In this document: positions 1 through 6,610 of the stretch, in pieces | How the letters are laid out: each line of letters begins with the position of its first letter | How positions within the stretch are numbered: the first letter of the stretch is position 1 | Assembly: GCF_007301515.1 (NCBI RefSeq) | Contig: NZ_CP041666.1 | Coordinates: 1,922,001 to 1,986,000, forward strand | From: Radiobacillus deserti | Lineage (GTDB): Bacteria; Bacillota; Bacilli; Bacillales; Amphibacillaceae | Direction: 5' to 3' | DNA: 64,000 nt | Program-made: the position numbers and the translations under genes | The notes under the pieces: model-generated | The model's database searches: none | What the model was told of the DNA's origin: nothing | Seen by the model: the letters and a program-made list of their open reading frames with translations, nothing else

Positions 1-692
1 TCTTTGGCAATTCCTTTTAATATCTTCCAAAATCCTTGTCTAGTTAACGGCTTACCGTGCTGATTAACGAATAAAGCATCTGTCTTTGTTTTCTTTACTA
101 GTTGCGTTCTACTTAAGGTAATATAGCGATCTACTGCTTCCTGTGCTAATTCCCCTAGTGGAACAATTCGTTCCTTAGATCCTTTCCCAAACGTCCTCAC
201 AAACCCCATTGTTAAGTGTAAGTCACTAACTTTTAAGGAGATTAATTCTGATACACGTAATCCAGTTGCGTACAGCATCTCTAGCATTGCTTTATTCCGT
301 ATGGCAAGTGGATGATTCACTTCCATCGTTAATAGTGTTTCCACTTCTTTAGAAGAAAGCACTTTAGGTAACTTTCTCTCCTTCTTCGGTGTTTCAATAT
401 GTAGACTCGGATCGGTCGGTGCCTGATATTCACGCACTAAAAATTGATGAAACAATCGAATAGATGATAAGGATCTCGCTATTGTTGCAGAGGATTTCCC
501 ACTATCATGTAGATGGTACATGTATTGTGTGATGTTAGCCCGAGATACCTTTTTCCAATCGTCTAGATTGCATTGTTCCTTCATATGAAGCTGGTAAGCT
601 TGTAAATCCCTACGATAGGACAATAATGTATTGTGAGACAATCCACGTTCTACTTTTAAATAATGAAAAAAGTCATCGAGCTCATGATTCAT
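1..692 (-). CDS. xerD: Tyrosine recombinase XerD, C-terminal end missing
   Basis: Site-specific tyrosine recombinase that with XerC resolves chromosome dimers at dif near the terminus. The window edge cuts the gene, so only about 230 of the usual 296 residues are visible. The N-terminal SAM-like core-binding domain is complete (starts MNHELDDFFHYLKVERGLS), and the catalytic domain begins with the first active-site Arg in the motif YATGLRVSEL. The later H-x-x-R and nucleophilic Tyr lie beyond position 1. The ATG at 690-692 follows the ribosome binding site AGGGGAG. It is the third gene of the fur-yqzK-xerD series, only 6 bases after yqzK, so it is probably cotranscribed with them. Assignment as XerD rather than XerC rests on this neighbourhood, which matches Bacillus. 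Confidence 0.93.
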   Translation of the reverse strand, partial: MNHELDDFFHYLKVERGLSHNTLLSYRRDLQAYQLHMKEQCNLDDWKKVSRANITQYMYHLHDSGKSSATIARSLSSIRLFHQFLVREYQAPTDPSLHIETPKKERKLPKVLSSKEVETLLTMEVNHPLAIRNKAMLEMLYATGLRVSELISLKVSDLHLTMGFVRTFGKGSKERIVPLGELAQEAVDRYITLSRTQLVKKTKTDALFVNQHGKPLTRQGFWKILKGIAK

Positions 693-698
693 TCAAGT

Positions 699-917
699 CT
701 ACTCCCCTAATCGAAAAAATAACGATAGACGATCCACCCACGACTGATCTTGTTGTTCAAAGACTTTCACAGCTCTTCCTTCAGGAGGATCATACTTGTG
801 ATAATTTTCATACTCAGCGTGTATAGCTCTTAAACCAAAATAAAAGAGCATTGTGCATACCGTGAAAATAATGAATAATTTCAATGAATCTCGAACGAGT
901 GAAATAACCGACTTCAT
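699..917 (-). CDS. yqzK: YqzK-like small membrane protein (DUF4227)
   Basis: A 72-residue protein with one predicted membrane helix (about residues 10-30, LKLFIIFTVCTMLFYFGLRA) followed by a charged tail. Function unknown. The reading frame is open for 15 codons upstream, but the ATG at 915-917 has an AGGGGAG ribosome binding site 8 bases away, identical to that of xerD, and is preferred. It lies between fur and xerD exactly where Bacillus genomes carry yqzK. Family assignment is from context and general features. Confidence 0.8.
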   Translation of the reverse strand: MKSVISLVRDSLKLFIIFTVCTMLFYFGLRAIHAEYENYHKYDPPEGRAVKVFEQQDQSWVDRLSLFFRLGE

Positions 918-1041
918 AGACAAAACTCCCCTAATAGAATGGACAAGAAATTCTATTACCAAGATATGCCTAAGGTTGCCGAAAATATACGTCTATATTA
1001 CTAAAGGTAACGGAAAATTATAGGTTTGTAAATTATTTCAT

Positions 1042-1070
1042 AAAAAAAGAACCTGGTTAACCAAGTTCTC
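1042..1070 (-). terminator. Intrinsic terminator after fur
   Basis: A hairpin with near-perfect arms (GAACTTGGTTAACCAGGTTC on the minus strand) is followed directly by a run of seven U. It begins 7 bases after the fur stop codon and should separate most fur transcripts from yqzK-xerD. Confidence 0.8.
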
Positions 1071-1077
1071 GTTTCTT

Positions 1078-1542
1078 CTATTCTGATGAATCTTCTTCTT
1101 TATCTTTATCATGGCACTTTCTGCAGACCCCATGAAAGGTAAGACGATGATCTTTTACTAGAAAGCCCCACTCTTTTTGGACAATTTTTTCGACATCTTC
1201 TAGTAAATCTTCTACTATTTCTTCTACCGCTCCACATTCCATACAAACGAGATGATGATGAAAATGCGCAGCCCCTTCTTTTCGCAAATCGTATCGGGAA
1301 ACTCCATCACCAAAGTTAATCTTGTCTACGATTTTCAATTCAGATAATAGCTCTAATGTTCGATATACTGTGGCCAGACCAATTTCTGGTGCCTTTTCTT
1401 TCACAAGTAGGTAAACATCTTCCGCACTGAGATGATCTTCCTCCCGCTCCAACAGAACACGAACTGTCGCCTCTCGTTGTGGGGTTAATTTATAGCTTTG
1501 TGCATGAAGCTGCTTTTTTATCCGATCAATTCTATGTTCCAT
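1078..1542 (-). CDS. fur: Ferric uptake regulator Fur
   Basis: Iron-responsive repressor of the Fur/PerR/Zur family, 154 residues. The N-terminal winged helix includes KLTPQREATV and the recognition segment LATVYRTLELL. The metal site HFHHHLVC comes next, then two C-x-x-C pairs (CMEC and CRKC) typical of structural zinc sites. The frame is open upstream, but the ATG at 1540-1542 with GGAGG 10 bases away gives the usual Fur N-terminus. Fur, PerR and Zur are hard to separate by motif alone; the position between spoIIM and xerD fits fur. A consensus promoter and a PerR-type box lie upstream, matching the known PerR control of fur in B. subtilis. Confidence 0.9.
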   Translation of the reverse strand: MEHRIDRIKKQLHAQSYKLTPQREATVRVLLEREEDHLSAEDVYLLVKEKAPEIGLATVYRTLELLSELKIVDKINFGDGVSRYDLRKEGAAHFHHHLVCMECGAVEEIVEDLLEDVEKIVQKEWGFLVKDHRLTFHGVCRKCHDKDKEEDSSE

Positions 1543-1573
1543 ATGTCCGGTCCCTCCTACTAACTCCAATCCT

Positions 1574-1602
1574 ATTATAAGCAGACGCGGAACCGGTGTC
1601 AA
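1574..1602 (-). promoter_or_regulatory. Consensus sigma-A promoter of fur
   Basis: On the minus strand TTGACA (1597-1602) and TATAAT (1574-1579) are separated by exactly 17 bases. Both hexamers are perfect consensus. It lies 32 bases upstream of the fur start codon. Confidence 0.88.
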
Positions 1603-1626
1603 AGTAAAATTATTATAAACTGTTAT

Positions 1627-1641
1627 TTATAATGATTATAA
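1627..1641. promoter_or_regulatory. Perfect PerR-type operator upstream of fur
   Basis: The 15-base palindrome TTATAATGATTATAA is an exact match to the Per box TTATAAT-N-ATTATAA. It sits 24 bases upstream of the -35 element. Two imperfect copies flank it at about 1606-1620 and 1647-1661, each with about two mismatches, the latter overlapping the end of spoIIM. PerR control of fur is known in B. subtilis. Fur boxes are similar (7-1-7), so binding by Fur itself is the alternative. Confidence 0.75.
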
Positions 1642-1648
1642 TTTAAGT

Positions 1649-2290
1649 TTAATTATTATAAATCCATTTAATGACAAGCTGCATCGCCTCATTTGCGACG
1701 AACGATTCAATTAATGATGCTACGCCTACTACTAAGAAAAGTGCGAAAAAGAACGTTCCATACCGCATAAATAACGGAAGTAACGGTTGATGTAGCTTTT
1801 GGGAGAATAACTTGCGAAGAAGATTAATGGAAAAGATCATCGCTAAGCTACCTGCAATCAAATAAACCGGAATGATTAGAAGGTTTTGAGGGGCAATGGA
1901 TGCAGTTGCCAACAATAACCCTTTCCATCCCATCTGATTAACAAAAAAGCCGACGGAGAAACCGACTACGATTCCTTTAATAAATAATAAAATCCAAATG
2001 ATTGGCATCCCAATAACCGATAAACCGAGAACAAATAAAAGCAATAAATATTTAATATGGTAGAACAAGCTGCTTACGAAAATATCCTGATTATTTACAT
2101 CAGGGCCCTCAAGCATCTTTCCAAAAAAGCGATCTAAATAGAAAAACAAATCTTGTTTTTGAACAAAATTCATACTGTTTACAATAACAGCACCGAATAT
2201 AATTCCAATTAGAAATAATATAATCATGAAAAAATAAACGGCTGCGTGGTCTTTTATATGGTCTGCTGATACGGTTCGTTTTTTGTACAC
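1649..2290 (-). CDS. spoIIM: Stage II sporulation protein M
   Basis: Integral membrane protein of 213 residues with about five hydrophobic segments. SpoIIM joins SpoIID and SpoIIP in the engulfment complex that remodels septal peptidoglycan so that the mother cell can engulf the forespore. The family motif region YLLLLFVLGLSVIGMP and the stretch GIVVGFSVGFFVNQMGWKG are visible. The GTG start at 2290 has GGGGGAT 5 bases upstream. The neighbours (fur downstream, the PHP nuclease and nudF upstream) are those of Bacillus spoIIM. A sigma-E-like promoter can be drawn at 2331-2359. Confidence 0.92.
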   Translation of the reverse strand: MYKKRTVSADHIKDHAAVYFFMIILFLIGIIFGAVIVNSMNFVQKQDLFFYLDRFFGKMLEGPDVNNQDIFVSSLFYHIKYLLLLFVLGLSVIGMPIIWILLFIKGIVVGFSVGFFVNQMGWKGLLLATASIAPQNLLIIPVYLIAGSLAMIFSINLLRKLFSQKLHQPLLPLFMRYGTFFFALFLVVGVASLIESFVANEAMQLVIKWIYNN

Positions 2291-2330
2291 GGATATCCCC
2301 CATTCTGGTTCGAATATTGCTTGTTACTAG

Positions 2331-2359
2331 AATCTATGAGGAATATCAAAAAAATAGAC
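2331..2359 (-). promoter_or_regulatory. Possible sigma-E promoter of spoIIM
   Basis: On the minus strand GTCTATTT (2352-2359) and CATAGATT (2331-2338) are 13 bases apart. They match the sigma-E consensus GTCATATT / CATACAAT at 5 and 6 of 8 positions. spoIIM is known to be sigma-E dependent. The match is weak, so this is suggestive only. Confidence 0.35.
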
Positions 2360-2373
2360 CAGTATTTATAGAA

Positions 2374-3537
2374 TTAAGAAGATATGTTTACTTTACCATA
2401 AATTCCACCACCACCAGCCGAGATGGAAAGCTTTCCTTTCCGCATCTTCATAATGGCGTCTACAATTTTAGAAGAGGCTATCTCGTTTAATTCTTCTTCT
2501 GTTCTATAGTGAAGAATATCCATTTCTGTACCATATCGTTGCAAAAGCTTTTCCAATGTTTTCTTTCCTAGTGTAGGAATATATTCCAATGGGACTTGAT
2601 AGAAGTATTCTGGCCTCTCAGGAGAGGTTGTTGCCGTTTTTAACTCCTCAATTCGATCAGACACCCCTTTAATCATTTTGGAAGTGCCACAACTACACGT
2701 ATCTTCTGAGCTGCTTCTTTGTTTTAAGCATTGTCCACAAACGGTTTTATGGTATTTTCCAAGTAACGGGTTTAAACCAAAGTTCTTTACCACTCTTCTC
2801 CCGTTTACTTGATGTAAAGCCCATTCCAATTCTTTAAAGGAAGGATGATCCATATACATTTCTTGATACTCTCTAGCAATTTTAGCAAGAGAGTGAGCAT
2901 CAGAATTTGATAGATACGTATAACGGTGGAGCTCCGCGATAGCATCCGCCATTTTCGTGTCAGCGCTAAGTCCTAGTTCAATCCCATCAATCAAATCCGG
3001 ATCGAAAACTTCTGTTAATGAAGCTTCTACCCCTTTACCGTATAAGCTTTTAAATGGGGTAAATACATGAGCTGGTATGAATAATCCACCTAATTCCTTT
3101 ACCTTAAACTGAAGCTCCTTTCCTGTCCCATAGAACCGTTGCGAACTAAGATGAATATTGGTCATTCTATAGGATAACCAGTTGGAGAACGTCTCCATCT
3201 TCTCTATCGTTGGTAGGAACGCTAAAACATGAATAGGACCGTTACAATGCTCATCATAAATTTCGATTTCCGAACCTAGTAATAGCGTAACGTCTTCAAA
3301 TTGAATGCCTCCGTCCTTCTTCTCATATGCCATTCCTTTTTGAATCAGATCATGAATCTCCTTTAAAACTTCTGGTGAATGACAGTCAATGATCCCAATC
3401 ATGTGTATCCCTTTATGCCGGCTTGATTCTTTTAGAATATTGCTTAGGGTTAACGACTTCGAACCAGTGATTTTCACTGCTTTGCCAAGCCAGTTCCTCC
3501 CTATGTGTATATGTAGATCAACAAAGTAGGAATTCAT
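2374..3537 (-). CDS. Endonuclease Q-like PHP-domain nuclease (YqxK)
   Basis: A 387-residue PHP-domain protein of the TIGR00375/EndoQ family. Archaeal and some Bacillus EndoQ enzymes nick DNA 5' of deaminated bases such as hypoxanthine and uracil. PHP metal-ligand motifs are visible: DLHIHIG near the N-terminus, the IIDCHSPE segment, and NSDAHS around residue 215. Four cysteines (CGQC and CSCG, about residues 265-290) form a probable zinc ribbon, and a helix-hairpin-helix-like tail follows (YIPTLGKKTLEKLL). The second ATG (3535-3537) is chosen: AAGGA is 8 bases upstream and it overlaps the nudF stop as ATGA. An earlier in-frame ATG lies 9 bases upstream. Coupling to nudF suggests a shared role in nucleic acid or nucleotide repair, which is inference. 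Confidence 0.8.
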   Translation of the reverse strand: MNSYFVDLHIHIGRNWLGKAVKITGSKSLTLSNILKESSRHKGIHMIGIIDCHSPEVLKEIHDLIQKGMAYEKKDGGIQFEDVTLLLGSEIEIYDEHCNGPIHVLAFLPTIEKMETFSNWLSYRMTNIHLSSQRFYGTGKELQFKVKELGGLFIPAHVFTPFKSLYGKGVEASLTEVFDPDLIDGIELGLSADTKMADAIAELHRYTYLSNSDAHSLAKIAREYQEMYMDHPSFKELEWALHQVNGRRVVKNFGLNPLLGKYHKTVCGQCLKQRSSSEDTCSCGTSKMIKGVSDRIEELKTATTSPERPEYFYQVPLEYIPTLGKKTLEKLLQRYGTEMDILHYRTEEELNEIASSKIVDAIMKMRKGKLSISAGGGGIYGKVNISS

Positions 3538-4082
3538 TTCATCCATCCTTGTGCTTTTACATATTGAATAGCAAATGCTGTTTTAGCATCTTGAATCTTA
3601 TGTTCTTTTTCTAATTGTTCCGCTTCTTCTAATGAACATTCCATTACCTCTACAAACTCATCCTCATCTAAATCCTTCTGCACTTCCAGTCGACTCAAAT
3701 TACGTGCCGCATATATATGAATGATTTCATCCGCAAAACCTGGTGACGTATAAAAAGAAGTGATAAACTCTAAATGATCGGATGTGTATCCCGTTTCCTC
3801 TTCTAGCTCCCTCTTTGCACATGTCATTGGTTCTTCACCTGGTTCTAGTTTACCGGCTGGAATTTCGATAATACTTTTTTCTAATGGCTTTCTAAACTGC
3901 TCTACCATTACGATGTTTTGATCTTTTGTAATCGCAATTATCGCAACAGCCCCTGGATGCTTCACAATCTCTCTTTTGGACGTTTTACCATCTGGAAGCT
4001 CTACTTCATCTACTTGAACGTTAATAATCTTCCCTTGAAAAATTGGTGTGGTGTGTATTGTTTTTTCTTCAAGCCTTTTCAC
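3534..4082 (-). CDS. nudF: ADP-ribose pyrophosphatase, Nudix family
   Basis: Hydrolyses ADP-ribose to AMP and ribose 5-phosphate, limiting unspecific ADP-ribosylation. The 182-residue protein carries a complete Nudix box, GKLEPGEEPMTCAKRELEEE, at about residues 77-96, with the catalytic RELEEE core intact. The start is GTG at 4082, preceded by GGAGG; an ATG between them is out of frame. The stop overlaps the next gene as ATGA, so the two are translationally coupled. Matches B. subtilis NudF (YqkG) in length and context. Confidence 0.9.
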   Translation of the reverse strand: MKRLEEKTIHTTPIFQGKIINVQVDEVELPDGKTSKREIVKHPGAVAIIAITKDQNIVMVEQFRKPLEKSIIEIPAGKLEPGEEPMTCAKRELEEETGYTSDHLEFITSFYTSPGFADEIIHIYAARNLSRLEVQKDLDEDEFVEVMECSLEEAEQLEKEHKIQDAKTAFAIQYVKAQGWMK

Positions 4083-4257
4083 GTTCCATTCCTCCTACTC
4101 GCTTCTTATTGCCAACTGGCATAAGTCATTTCTGATTCGGTCTCTACTTTTCTACACTACCCATGCTAATCTTAACATAGCCAACTTATGAATCAGATAT
4201 GTTGTGATTGAACGGAAATCTTTTTACAATAAGAGAAAAGATAGAAAGGAGATTTCT

Positions 4258-5163
4258 ATGAAAAAAAATCAATTAGGTACTTCTGAATTATTTGTTTCTG
4301 AAGTCGCATTAGGTTGTATGAGCTTAGGGACGGATGAACAAAAAGCAAAAGCTGTGATAGATGAAGCACTAGAACAAGGCATTAACTATTTAGATACCGC
4401 TGATTTGTATGACAAAGGATTAAATGAAGAAATAGTTGGAAAAGCAATAAAAGATAGAAGACAGGACATAGTCTTGGCAACAAAAGTCGGAAACCATTTA
4501 AAAGAAGATGGGACATGGTATTGGGATCCTTCGAAAGAATACATAAAAAACCAAGTGAAAGAAAGCTTACGAAGACTTGGAACAGACTATATTGACTTGT
4601 ATCAGTTACATGGAGGGACGATAGAAGACCCAATCGATGAAACTATTGAAGCATTTGAAGAATTAACGAAAGAAGGCACCGTGCGTTATTACGGTATTTC
4701 CTCCATTCGCCCAAATGTAATTCGAACCTACGTAGAAAAATCGAATATCGTCAGTGTGATGATGCAATATAGCTTGTTAGATCGCCGTCCTGAGGAGGAA
4801 GTACTCGATTTACTCCATCAGCATTCCATTAGTGTTGTAGCACGTGGTCCAATGGGAAAAGGAATGCTGGCTAATCATGGAAAAGAAATCGTGCAAGCGA
4901 AAGGCCAAAAAGGCTACCTAGACTATTCCTATGACGAGTTGGTTGGGATTATTGAGGAATTGCAATCGTTTGACCAACCAGCCTCTTCTTTAGCAATACG
5001 ATACGTGCTACATCACCCTGCGGTAGCAAGTGCTGTCTTTGGTGCAAGTTCTGTTGAACAGCTGGTGGAAAATCTAACGTATCAAGACATAAGAGTAACA
5101 GAAAACGAAGTTCAAAGGTTGCAACAAATAACGAAGCCAATTGTGTATCAACAGCACCGTTAA
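4258..5163 (+). CDS. Aldo/keto reductase (YqkF-like)
   Basis: NADPH-dependent aldo/keto reductase of 301 residues. The TIM-barrel family signatures are present: LGCMSLG near the N-terminus, the catalytic Asp/Tyr in NYLDTADLYDKGLNE, the Lys in LATKVG, and the His in DLYQLHGG. The C-terminal cofactor segment FGASSVEQLVENL is also visible. The frame is open 18 codons upstream, but the ATG at 4258 has AAAGGAG at proper distance. It is transcribed away from nudF and converges on the yqkE-like gene, as yqkF does in B. subtilis. Natural substrate unknown. Confidence 0.87.
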   Translation: MKKNQLGTSELFVSEVALGCMSLGTDEQKAKAVIDEALEQGINYLDTADLYDKGLNEEIVGKAIKDRRQDIVLATKVGNHLKEDGTWYWDPSKEYIKNQVKESLRRLGTDYIDLYQLHGGTIEDPIDETIEAFEELTKEGTVRYYGISSIRPNVIRTYVEKSNIVSVMMQYSLLDRRPEEEVLDLLHQHSISVVARGPMGKGMLANHGKEIVQAKGQKGYLDYSYDELVGIIEELQSFDQPASSLAIRYVLHHPAVASAVFGASSVEQLVENLTYQDIRVTENEVQRLQQITKPIVYQQHR

Positions 5164-5170
5164 TTAAAGA

Positions 5171-5208
5171 AGAAATCCGAACTTATTGGATTCTAAGTTC
5201 GGATTTCT
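5171..5208. terminator. Hairpin between convergent genes
   Basis: A perfect 15-base inverted repeat (AGAAATCCGAACTTA and its complement) with an 8-base loop lies between the aldo/keto reductase and the yqkE-like gene. On the minus strand it is followed by TCTTTAATT, so it can end the yqkE transcript. The plus-side tail is less U-rich. Confidence 0.7.
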
Positions 5209-5225
5209 AATCTTTGACTAACCAG

Positions 5226-5457
5226 TCACTTGAATTTTTGCCAATCTTGATCACTTTCTTCCAAAAGCTCTTCAAAGCTTTTATTGGCTTCTTTTCGTTT
5301 TCTTTCTTCAATTCTCTTTTTTCGAGCTTCTTCTTGTTCCATTTCTTGTTGTTTCGATAGTTCTTTTTTTTCTTTGCTGGAGTTTTTCAAGTATGCTTGC
5401 ATTCAACGAATCCTTTAAGGACGGTTGACTTGAAGACTCCTGATTCTTTTTCCCCAT
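5226..5457 (-). pseudogene. YqkE-like small charged protein (DUF3886), frame broken in an A8 tract
   Basis: From the ATG at 5455-5457 the frame reads MGKKNQESSSQPSLKDSLNA... and then runs into a tract of eight A (T8 on the plus strand, 5364-5371). In this frame it soon stops. Reading with one A fewer gives a full 76-residue, highly charged protein. Its end reads KSFEELLEESDQDWQKFK, the conserved ending of this family, with a stop at 5226-5228. The region is 232 bases, that is 3n+1, as expected for one extra base. GGAGG precedes the ATG, which abuts the stop of the yqkB-like gene (TAAATG). A sequence error, RNA polymerase slippage on A8, or true decay are all possible. Function unknown. Confidence 0.72.
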
Positions 5458-5788
5458 TTAGATCTGAACCTCCATAAATAGAGAGTTTTTTGGAATAAAC
5501 CCATTTAGCATTCCACTTGGACTATTTAATCGAAAGCGTTGGTTGTTATAGTCCAATGTCATATCTTGTTCTAGAAATACAGAATCCTTAGGATGAACAA
5601 AAACCGGGAACTCCTTACATGTAACGGCTGTTAATCGTTTTTGGATCAACGGCATTCAAGCGAATGGACGGAATACCATTAACTGCACAGCCGCAGTCAT
5701 CTGTATCATAAACGATAACCAGCACTTCGTCTGACTGTTTATGAGATTGAATTTCGTTCAATGCGGTTTCTGTTAATGTTATTTGCAT
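5458..5788 (-). pseudogene. YqkB-like HesB/IscA-fold protein, frame broken in an A5 tract
   Basis: Starting at ATG 5786-5788 (strong GGGGGG ribosome binding site) the protein begins MQITLTETALNEI. It contains DTDDCGCAVNGIPSIRL, the cysteine-containing hallmark of YqkB-type HesB-like iron-sulfur proteins. The frame then stops shortly after an A5 tract (T5 at 5638-5642). Removing one A joins it to the downstream frame, which continues as RLTAVTCKEFPVFVHPKDSV through SPSGMLN to the stop at 5458. This gives about 109 residues, close to the family length. The downstream piece alone lacks the N-terminal half and has no good ribosome binding site, so it is not a separate gene. Sequence error or true pseudogene cannot be told apart here. 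Confidence 0.72.
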
Positions 5789-5800
5789 CGGTCATCCCCC

Positions 5801-6594
5801 CTACTTTCTATTGAATTGTTTCCGAAGTACTTTTTCAACAAGGCTTGGGAAAACTTGATAAAACCTACTTCCAACGTCCATCCACTTCGGCATATTTATT
5901 TCTCTTTTCTTGGAAAAAAGATGTGCAACTACTTTTTTTGCAACATTATCTGGATGCAACATCATATATTACTAACTGATTTCTGGTAGGTACCAGATGG
6001 ATCTGCAACATGAAAGAAATTTGTTGCTACTGGACCTAAATTTACACTTGTTACATAGATGCCGTAATCTTCTACTTCGAGACGAAGTGCGTTCGAGAAA
6101 CCGATAACCGCATGCTTTGTAGCTGCGTAAGATGCAGACTTTGGTGTGGAAATTTTCCCAGCCTGTGAAGCAATGTTCACAATATGTCCCGCACGGTTCG
6201 AGATGAAATGTGGAAGCAATTGCTGGATTCCTTGGATCAAAGCAAATACATTTAAACGAAACATGTTTTCCGTATCTTCCCATTTGGATTCTTCTTCTAC
6301 TTTATCGAATATACCAAATCCAGCATTATTAATGATAGCATCAATCCTTGGCACATCAGAAATCATTTTATTCAGTGCCGATTTCCAAGCATTCAAATCT
6401 AGTAAATCTGCTTTATATATACGACAGTCGATTGAATATAACTCTTTCAGTTCTGTTTGGAGGTTGGTTAGCTTTTCTTCAGACCGTGCTGTTAATAAGA
6501 GATTCCCACCTTGACTAGCTATTTGATGGGCTAATCGTTCTCCTATCCCACTAGATGCCCCTGTTACAATAATCGTTTTATCTTTTAATGTCAT
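5801..6594 (-). pseudogene. Short-chain dehydrogenase (YqjQ-like), C-terminus out of frame
   Basis: NAD(P)-dependent short-chain dehydrogenase. From ATG 6594 the frame gives TGASSGIG (cofactor loop), NNAGFG, the catalytic Ser in NIASQAG, and Y-x-x-x-K in SYAATKHA. It stops at 5962-5964 after 210 residues, short of the usual 255-265. In the next frame translation continues MLHPDNVAKKVVAHLF...REINMPKWMDVGSRFYQVFP to a stop at 5801, the expected C-terminal helices. An ATATAT run at 5964-5969 with two extra bases (or one missing) explains the break. The corrected gene would be about 263 residues and end 12 bases before the yqkB-like start, an ordinary operon spacing. The catalytic core is intact, so partial function is possible. 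Confidence 0.75.
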
Positions 6595-6610
6595 ACCTTC
6601 CTACTTCCTT

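Noticed and set aside
5364..5371. Programmed ribosomal frameshift in the yqkE-like gene
   Set aside because: A productive shift would need +1 movement, whereas A-rich slippery sites usually give -1; no stimulatory structure is evident and the family is not known for it.
5458..5655. Independent 65-residue gene covering the end of the yqkB-like region
   Set aside because: It is the C-terminal half of the HesB-like protein; the N-terminal half with the CGC motif is just upstream in another frame.
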